Assembly (NCBI GenBank): GCA_023846275.1
Contig: CM043868.1
Coordinates: forward strand, 5,041,153-5,105,152
Direction of reading: 5' to 3'
Source: Vanilla planifolia
Lineage: Eukaryota; Streptophyta; Magnoliopsida; Asparagales; Orchidaceae
Length of the DNA: 64,000 nt
The position numbers and the translations under genes were made by a program. Below, piece after piece: positions 57,221 to 64,000 of this stretch. Position 1 is the stretch's first letter; every line of letters starts with the position of its first letter. A model generated the notes under the pieces. That model ran no database searches. It was not told the origin of the DNA and saw only the letters and a program-made list of their open reading frames with translations.

Positions 57221-59039
57221 GACTTCAAAGTTAAATAAATAGCTATGAACTTTATTAAGTGCTTAGAAATAAGGAGAAGGAATCTTATAATATTAATTAT
57301 GTTAAAATAAGTGAAAAAATTATAATTTATCTATATGTTATGTAGTTTTAGGAAAAGAGAAAGAGAAGAACTAATCTATTGGTTACTAGGTTGGCAAGCT
57401 GCATGATTTAGCTAAACATTATTGTGAAGGCATGTTGGTTATTGACACATAGTCCCTATAATAGATGTATAAGAATTATGTAAAACTAAAAGATGATTGA
57501 TTTATTGAGTTTCATGATCATATGAAATAGTAAAACATTTTGCTTACTTTAATGATAAACTATTGTTTGAAACATGGTGAACAAGTGAAACAATGTATTA
57601 TATGCTATCATACAAATGAAAAGATAAATATGATGTTGTAAAATTCTAAAACAAAATATGTGCATGTGAATGATACAATGGTGAATGAGCTAAGTGAAAC
57701 AAAGGGTTGAAAGGTGCCATTTAAAATGAGAATTGGCTAGTGAGCAAAGTGAACTAATAATTAAGAATATGCATGGTATGGTTTGGAAATGGTAAACAAC
57801 AAGGTGTGGTTTCCTTTCAACATACTCCTTAGAGCTCCATTTTAATGGAAAATGGAGACGTGGGCTCACAAATCTATAATTATTATGTTGGTTATCTTTA
57901 ACTGACTAAGTCTAGTCCACTGATGATTATATTGATGATGATACAAAAAGATGGGCAAGAAACCCATGACTAGGAGGTAAACCACCATAAGTTGGCTAAA
58001 TTTCTCTCTAGTTGAACACTAATGAAGGTGGGCCCAAAATCTCATGAAACGAAGAGAGTCACTTATAATTGATTAAGTTCCATCTTAGAAGATGTTTGTG
58101 GTTAAGATAGTCAACACAAAAATAAAGGAGTTGTACATTATGGTTGAATAAGACCATCTGAGTAGTATGGCAAGTTATTTGTAATAAGAAAATGAGCCTA
58201 GTAAGAAAAATCATGTAAAGGAAAAAGTGTTATAAAGTTTTGTAGAAGTGCATATCTATTTATTGCAAGTGATATCATGGTGCTTGATACAATTATTATT
58301 ATGTGATGAAGACCCGTGTATCATGTATGATCTTAAATTAAGTTGTTTTGTATCATAATGATTATGTTAGATTTACTTACTAATCCTATGATAATGGCTC
58401 AACTTACATTGCCTAACATTTTAGGTATCATGGATACACTGCTTGATAAGAAAGAGGAAGAAAAGAGTAGCTAGCTAGGAAACTAAAGTTGAGAATAAAA
58501 TATGTTATAAAACTAGGTATGTTATATTGTAAAATTGGCATGTAATGGTTTTAAACACTTTGGTCTATCAAGAATAGTTCAAAACATTGTAATAATAATG
58601 TTTTGGTGTTTTATAAAAATAAACATAAAATGTTGTTCCAATTCTACCCATTATTTACTCTAATAAGAAATAATGTTAGTTACATTGATACTAAAAAATG
58701 ATGCAAAATTTTTTAGATTATATTAAAAAAATATATGATGATAAAGATATGTTGAGTTCATGGGGACCACCATGGTTTTGACCAATTTCATTGATCCTTA
58801 GGTTGTCATTCATGCTAGTGGGCAAGATCATCACAACTTTTGATATCTTTTATAGGTTGTCATTCATGGTTTAGACATCCTAAGAAGGTGAGAGATAAGT
58901 AGAATGTTATAGAAAAGAATGCACATAACTTGATATTATTATAAAGCATGTGATTGTGTTCTTGTTATATCTACATAAAATGAAAGTGACAAAAGTGCTT
59001 TTTTTAAATTGAAAAGTTTAAGAATAGAATATGGAGGTT
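57221..59039. other. Decayed DNA, possibly 5' LTR/leader of the next gypsy element
   Basis: No gene. It precedes a plus-strand gypsy gag, so LTR sequence is expected, but I could not find a matching 3' copy. TAGGTTGTCATTCATG occurs twice, at about 58799 and 58854. Confidence 0.35.
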
Positions 59040-60700
59040 AGATCCCAAGGGATGGGGTTACCAAAATTAATAATGAAGGAAAGCAAGAAGAGCAGTTGGG
59101 GGTATCATAAGAGCAATTGTTGCAAGTGTTGGTAGCCATTATTCAATCAAAGGAAGGTTTATCTTCCATTCTACTAGAAAAGTTGTCAAGGTTCACGAAC
59201 TAGATAGATTGGATTAATTTTATAAGCTACATCCACCACATTTTGAGAGACTAGATCCAATGATAGCTAAAAAAAAGCTAAAAAGCATTGGAAGTTTATT
59301 TTACTTATTATGTTGTGGAAGTATGAGAGTATATCTAGTAGTGCTAGTTTTGGATGACATAATAGTAAATTGGGGTGAAGACTAGCAAAGAGTAAAATTT
59401 GAAATTTAATTAAATCATGGCATTTTTTGAGTGGGGTCTATGAAGCATTTCAATAATGGTCTATCTTTTAGTTTGCCAATACTAAGTTGTAGGATGAAAT
59501 GAGCTATAAAATTCAAGGAAACATGTATGTGTCTGGTTATAAGCAAAGATTCTCTAATTTAACAATGTATGTGCTAGAAATGGTAGCTATCAAGGGCTAA
59601 AGATATGTTTTGAAAAGGCTCTTAAGGTTCCAACATGATTGTTATGGCATAGGTTTAACTTTCTTCATATAAAAAAGCTAGTAAAGGTTGCTCTTAGAAC
59701 TAAGTAGGATTAAGCAATAATGGAGGTAAGAAGAGAAACTGGAAAGAAGAAAGGCATTTTACTTCCATATAGAAGTGGATTCAAATCCAAGAAAAAATTT
59801 CTATTAGTTTGAAAACATACAGCTCAACATCAATGTGGGGCCATAACCAAGGGGATCAAGCTATAATGGATGGAAGGTCAAAAGCTAAGAAGAGAAAAGT
59901 CTCCCACTTTCATACAAAAGTGGATCAAACTAAGAAAGCAATTTCTATAAGTTGAAGAACTGAATGTCAACCTGAGGAAATGACTCAAGAAGCAAACAAA
60001 GATGTAATAATTATGCAAGGTGACAAGGGGTGAATGCTAAAAAAAGGGAAAATCATATATTTTTATTCCAAGAGTTGGGCCATATTACTTGGGCGTGCTT
60101 AAATAAAGCTATCAGAATTATGGGAAGCTGAAGTATAAGTAGGAAAGTGCAAGCTCTAATGGGTTCCATTGTTTTTAAGCAATAAAACAACTCTTAATGG
60201 TTGTAGAGTCATGGATAGACCAACCTATCATAATCATAAGGAACATGACCAAGAGAATACATTATCACTTAAAAGAAGGCTCTTACATCCCTTGAAATTA
60301 TCTTATGTACACTTCACTACAAGAAATATGTATTATAGTAGAATTTAATTACAAAGTATTATATTATTTTGAATCTAGTGAATTGATTACAAAGTTATTA
60401 ATTTTGAGGCATGCATTAGAAAATCTTTTCCTAGTTGAATTACTTACAAGAGATGAAGTGAGAGTAGATATTTTGAATAAGACAAAGAAGTAAATGAGAA
60501 GCACTTTAGATCTTAATTAATAATTAAACCTTTAAAGAGAATTGATATAGTTCTAAGGATTGATTGGTTGATAACCTATCAAGTTATTATTGACTATTGG
60601 AAGATAAAGGTGGAGTTTCACATGATTAATGGAATGGATGTAGTTTACTTTGGTAAGGGTAAAAGGTGTAAGTAATCTACATGCTCAAAGCTAAAAAATT
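59040..60700 (+). pseudogene. Gypsy gag and protease remnant
   Basis: Near 59222 the translation gives FYKLHPPHFERLDPM, like the FLKLxPPxFxGxxDP start of Tekay/Del gag. Near 59515 QGNMYVSGYKQRFSNLTMYV matches the KQGxMSVxEYxxxFxxLxRY core. At about 60072 QELGHITWAC is a zinc-knuckle remnant that has lost its first Cys residues. Near 60560-60620 IDWLITYQVIIDYWKIKVEF corresponds to GMDWLxxxxAxIDCxxKxVxF, the C-terminal side of the aspartic protease. The open frame at 60305-60493 falls between these and is presumably a protease-region leftover. Stops and shifts throughout. Confidence 0.65.
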
Positions 60701-60879
60701 ATAAGAATAAGTTGTTACTTAGTTTTAGTACAATAAGTTAAGAAGAAAGAAATGAAGTTATAAGAAATCCCAAAAGAACTACCTAGATTGATGCTTAATA
60801 ACAATATTGGATTGTTAGAAAATGGAAGCCATATGTCAACATAAGAAGTGGATAAACTACTAAAAGTTTAATTTTAACG

Positions 60880-61990
60880 AACATAACAAAAAGTAGTAAT
60901 ATTCTATGTTTCTTAATTGATGTTATAATCTTATTTTAAAAACTATTATTAACTTTTGAATAGTTTATTGAAAAGTGAAATAAAGTAAATGATCTTATAC
61001 ATTTTTAGGTGGTTCAATCTAAAACTAGATATACATCCACTATTGAATAAAATATTAGAAAAGTATTAAAAATATCTTTTGCAAAAGTAAGTAGGAAAAA
61101 TCATACTCTAGAAAAAATTGACCAACAAACATTAGGTTATTGCACTAGACCAATGGTGCTTAAGCACTAGAGCTAAAAGACCTTACAAAGTATAGTCCTA
61201 AAGGTTCCTTCATCACTAAGTTAAAAGACATTATAACATTTGGGGAAAAGACCTTACACATTGGCCAAAATATAAAGGGTTAAAGTTAAAGTCCAAATAG
61301 TGGGATAAATGGTACATTGCATAAGACCAAATAAAAAGGTCCTATAATACAATAATTTGATCAAAGATGATAAAAACTTGTTAAAAAAATATAGAGATAA
61401 ATTCCAACTTGCTTTGTGAGATAGCTAAAAGGGAGATTTACTAGGAATGAGAAATATGCATAAATGCTATAGCCTTGCTTTTTGTATTTGCCTATCAATG
61501 TTGATCTTCGAGTTTAAATCCTTTTCAAATATGTGTAATTTATCATTAACCTTTTCACTATATTTGGACACCTTTATATTGATTTTAGGAAGCTCTACAA
61601 TGGCTCCAAATTACCTATAATGGCACTTTAGTGGCTATATTGCATAGTACCAAAATCTATTTAAATTAGAAATTATTAAGAGAAATTAAAATAAATATAT
61701 CTTATTTTCCAAAGATCATCTTATACATTAGGTGACAATTTGTATCTACAACATATGTTAAATAAAATTGTATCATACTAAATCCTTAGGTTTGGCTAAC
61801 TCTGCAAGATAACAACCCCATTGAATTAAACATACTACATGTTACTTGTGATTGGATCACACAAATGTCTCAAGTTAGGATAAAACACTCAATGCTCCTT
61901 ACAATCCCCAAAACTACATGATAATTTTAATTGAACATAATGTACATTAATGTAATTTAGCTCAACCCTACATATTACCTATTTTAAATT
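60880..61990. mobile_element. Insert between gypsy protease and RT, made of LTR-like repeats
   Basis: The normal protease-to-RT connection is replaced by about 1.1 kb without pol motifs. Near 61008 AGGTGGTTCAATCTAAAACT resembles 2815 and 62898. Near 61751 ACATATGTTAAATAAAATTG with TTAGGTTTGGCTAAC resembles 36303. So pieces of at least two dispersed families seem to have landed here, or deletions joined them. Confidence 0.4.
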
Positions 61991-61999
61991 GAATGAAAT

Positions 62000-62670
62000 G
62001 TATGATAGGGAAAAATGCTTTAATGGCTTTCAATGATGCAATGAACCAAGTGTTTTGCTAATTGTTGGATCAATTTGTTATTGTTTTTATTGACAATATA
62101 TTAACTATTCAAAATATAAAGAAAAGCATAAAAAGAATTACATATGTATTGGAAAGATTAAGGCAACACCAATTGTATGCCAAGTTTTCAAAATGCAATC
62201 TTTGGTTAGCTTATGCATCATTTCTTAGGAATGTGATTAGCCCTAAGGTAAACTCTATTGATTCTTGAAAAGTAATAGCTATAGTAAAATGGGCTAGAAC
62301 AACAAATTTTATAAGTGTTAAAGAGTTTTTTTTTGTTTATCTCGAAATTATAGAAATTTAATTATAACATTTTCATAAGTTGAAGTGCCATTTACAAGAC
62401 TAACTTTGAAAGTTGTTGCATTTGAATGGATTCTGACTTATGAAAAGAGAATTTAAATATCGAGTCTTAGGTTAATCATTGCATTAGTCTTAGCATTGCA
62501 TGAGAATGATATTAAATTTTAGATATATAATGATTCATAATAACAAAGACTAGGGTTTGTGTTGATATAGACCAATAAAGTGATAACTTATGCATTTAAA
62601 AAATAGGGACCTCATAAAAAGAACTATCTTACACATTATCTAGACAGATACTACTTATTGAAATGCTATT
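62000..62670 (+). pseudogene. Gypsy RT (palm/thumb) and RNase H remnant
   Basis: The open frame at 62062-62268 reads LDQFVIVFIDNILTIQ, where the catalytic FIDDIL box has the second Asp changed to Asn, then YVLERLRQHQLYAKFSKCNL and SFLRNVISPK. This is the standard palm-to-thumb sequence of Tekay/Del RT (HQLYAKFSKCEFWL, FLGHVIS). Near 62582 ITYAFKK-GPHKKNYLTHYL matches the RNase H motif VAYASRQLKPHEKNYPTHDL. RT fingers are absent because of the insert to the left, and integrase is not found to the right. Confidence 0.78.
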
Positions 62671-62674
62671 CAAC

Positions 62675-63300
62675 AAGAAGGGTGTGAATTATTAGGAATA
62701 AAAAATTTTATTTCTTATAAAATTATTTAAGAAAATAGTTTATAAATAATTTTTAGTAAACTTGAACAAATCTATAAAAGTGATTTTGTATAAATTTGAA
62801 TTTAAAACATGTTAATTTTTCTTTTAATAATAAAATTTTGTGAGAATTGTGAAATAAAAAAATAACAAGAATTAAAAATATGTTGTAACATTTTTTAGAT
62901 GGTTAAACTTAAAATCAAGTCTACATCAATCCTTGGAAAAACTCACATAAAAAGAAAACACTGACTATAAGTCTTTTGCCAAAATATAGGTATGCTAAAC
63001 TCTAAATATAAGAGATTGGTCATTACAATCTTACAACAAAATAAAATGATAATAGAAGAAAAATATTTGATGACACATAATCAAATTTAATTAAAATAAA
63101 ATGTTATGCTTGATAAAATGATTAATGAGAAATAAATATTTTAATTAATCTATTAAAAATAAAGAAAATTAACAATTTAATTGATTTGAAAAGAAAAAAA
63201 TTTCTAGATTTTGATGATTGAAGTAAGGCATGCATGAAAGTGACAATGAGCACAAGCTACTAATGATTTTAATGTCATGGCTTGAAACTTTTTTGAGGCT
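62675..63300 (-). mobile_element. Copia LTR-like fragment (minus strand)
   Basis: Starts GGGTGTGAATTATTAGG, and near 62898 has AGATGGTTAAACTTAAAATC followed by TCTACATCAATCC. Both features resemble the LTR at 2618 (GGGTTGAATTGTTAT, and the block at 2815). It cuts off the gypsy RNase H. The right end is uncertain. Confidence 0.33.
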
Positions 63301-64000
63301 GCATAAAAATTCATCAATCAATTTTGTTTAAGAATTCACTTTGTTATAGATATTTTCTAACGACTAAAAGTATACAATATAGACAAATTAGCCTTTACAG
63401 TTCTATCAAAATTCATATATTTTAATTACAAAATTAGTATTTGAATAACATATTCTAACCACTGAAAATAACAGCTTAAAGAGCCTTTAAGTATGAGTCA
63501 ATTGATCAGGATTTTTGTTTGGGACTATTCAACTTTGAAAACTATGTGATTAGATGGATGAGTTTTCACTAGCATTGTTTAAAAATTAGATATGATCAGG
63601 ACCATTAAATTTGGTTTATGATCTAATAAGTAGATTTAGATCTTACACATAGATAAAAAAATTCTACACAATCACAAAATGATGCAATCAAATAAAAGAT
63701 ATAAACAGGCATCATAAAAAAAGCTCTAGTTATGTATTTTAGAAGCTTGTCACACAAAAACAAAGCCAAGGTTTAGTCCCACATTGCACAAGCAAATTAA
63801 CAAATTGTGTTTATAAAGCTTTCCATGATCCTCTAAGTTTTGAGGTTGGCTACATTTGACTTGCTCGACAATTAATCTCTCACATTACCAATCATACTTA
63901 ATATTTGGATACAAGAGTAATAACACTCTAACAACCTTCATCCCAATTTGTGACTAAATTCTTGACCCATTTGTTGTACAAAATGGGCTCAGTATTCTTT
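63301..64000. other. AT-rich DNA, no recognised gene, with an snRNA-type promoter match
   Basis: No coding signal. The only distinctive part is the promoter-like pair at 63776-63817, listed separately. Confidence 0.4.
63776..63817 (+). promoter_or_regulatory. Match to plant snRNA upstream sequence element plus TATA box
   Basis: GTCCCACATTG at 63776-63786 differs from the plant USE consensus RTCCCACATCG at one base. TATAAA follows at 63812-63817, with 25 bases between. In plants about 24-25 bases goes with Pol III snRNA genes (U6 type), while about ten more goes with Pol II types. The sequence after 63840 is not U6, U3 or 7SL as I know them. It may be a stray or repeat-borne promoter copy. 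Confidence 0.4.

Noticed and set aside
1-64000. tRNA, rRNA, organelle insertions and CRISPR-like arrays
   Set aside because: No B-box-like GGTTCGAATCC with a matching cloverleaf, no rRNA words, no plastid or mitochondrial gene text and no regular spacer array were seen on reading.

Overview
This window is plant nuclear DNA. Three things show it: one intact single-exon plant family-1 UDP-glycosyltransferase (UGT), a broken UGT paralogue beside it, and a background made almost wholly of decayed plant retrotransposons (Ty3/gypsy chromoviruses, Ty1/copia SIRE- and Tork-like elements, L1-type LINEs). The species cannot be named from the sequence. LTR pairs and internal copies are strongly diverged and nested, which fits a large genome that removes old elements slowly. 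Outside the UGT neighbourhood the DNA is very AT-rich and nearly free of CG, as expected for old methylated repeats that decayed by C-to-T change.

Layout, left to right. 0.9-1.8 kb: 3' end of a LINE ORF2 (+). 2.6-3.4 kb: copia-like LTR (-). 7.0-9.5 kb: chromovirus pol (-). 10.1-32.4 kb: a nested block. A Tekay/Del-like gypsy element (+) has its 3' LTR split by a 17.4-kb copia array of form LTR-gag-LTR-gag-LTR, and the left internal region of that array is in turn split by an antisense LINE. 32.4-39.5 kb: decayed DNA with an (AT)n tract and no recognisable gene. 40.3-44.6 kb: a copia element with both LTRs, gag, protease and integrase but no reverse transcriptase. 44.6-45.2 kb: UGT pseudogene cut off by that element's 3' LTR. 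46.6-48.1 kb: the intact UGT (-). 50-57 kb: a minus-strand copia element. 59-62.6 kb: a broken gypsy element (+) with inserts. Near 63.8 kb: a match to the plant snRNA upstream element plus a TATA box.

The only gene likely to give a working protein is the UGT. It should move glucose from UDP-glucose to a small acceptor in the cytosol. Its sugar-binding box is complete, but the usual catalytic Asp reads as Gly. I saw no tRNA, rRNA or CRISPR and no convincing new multi-gene system. The most useful leads are the UGT active-site change, the palindromic W-box pair before its start, the retroelement/UGT pseudogene junction, and the gag-only copia family. Repeat assignments rest on hand translation across frames with stops, so their edges are approximate unless LTR ends are stated.
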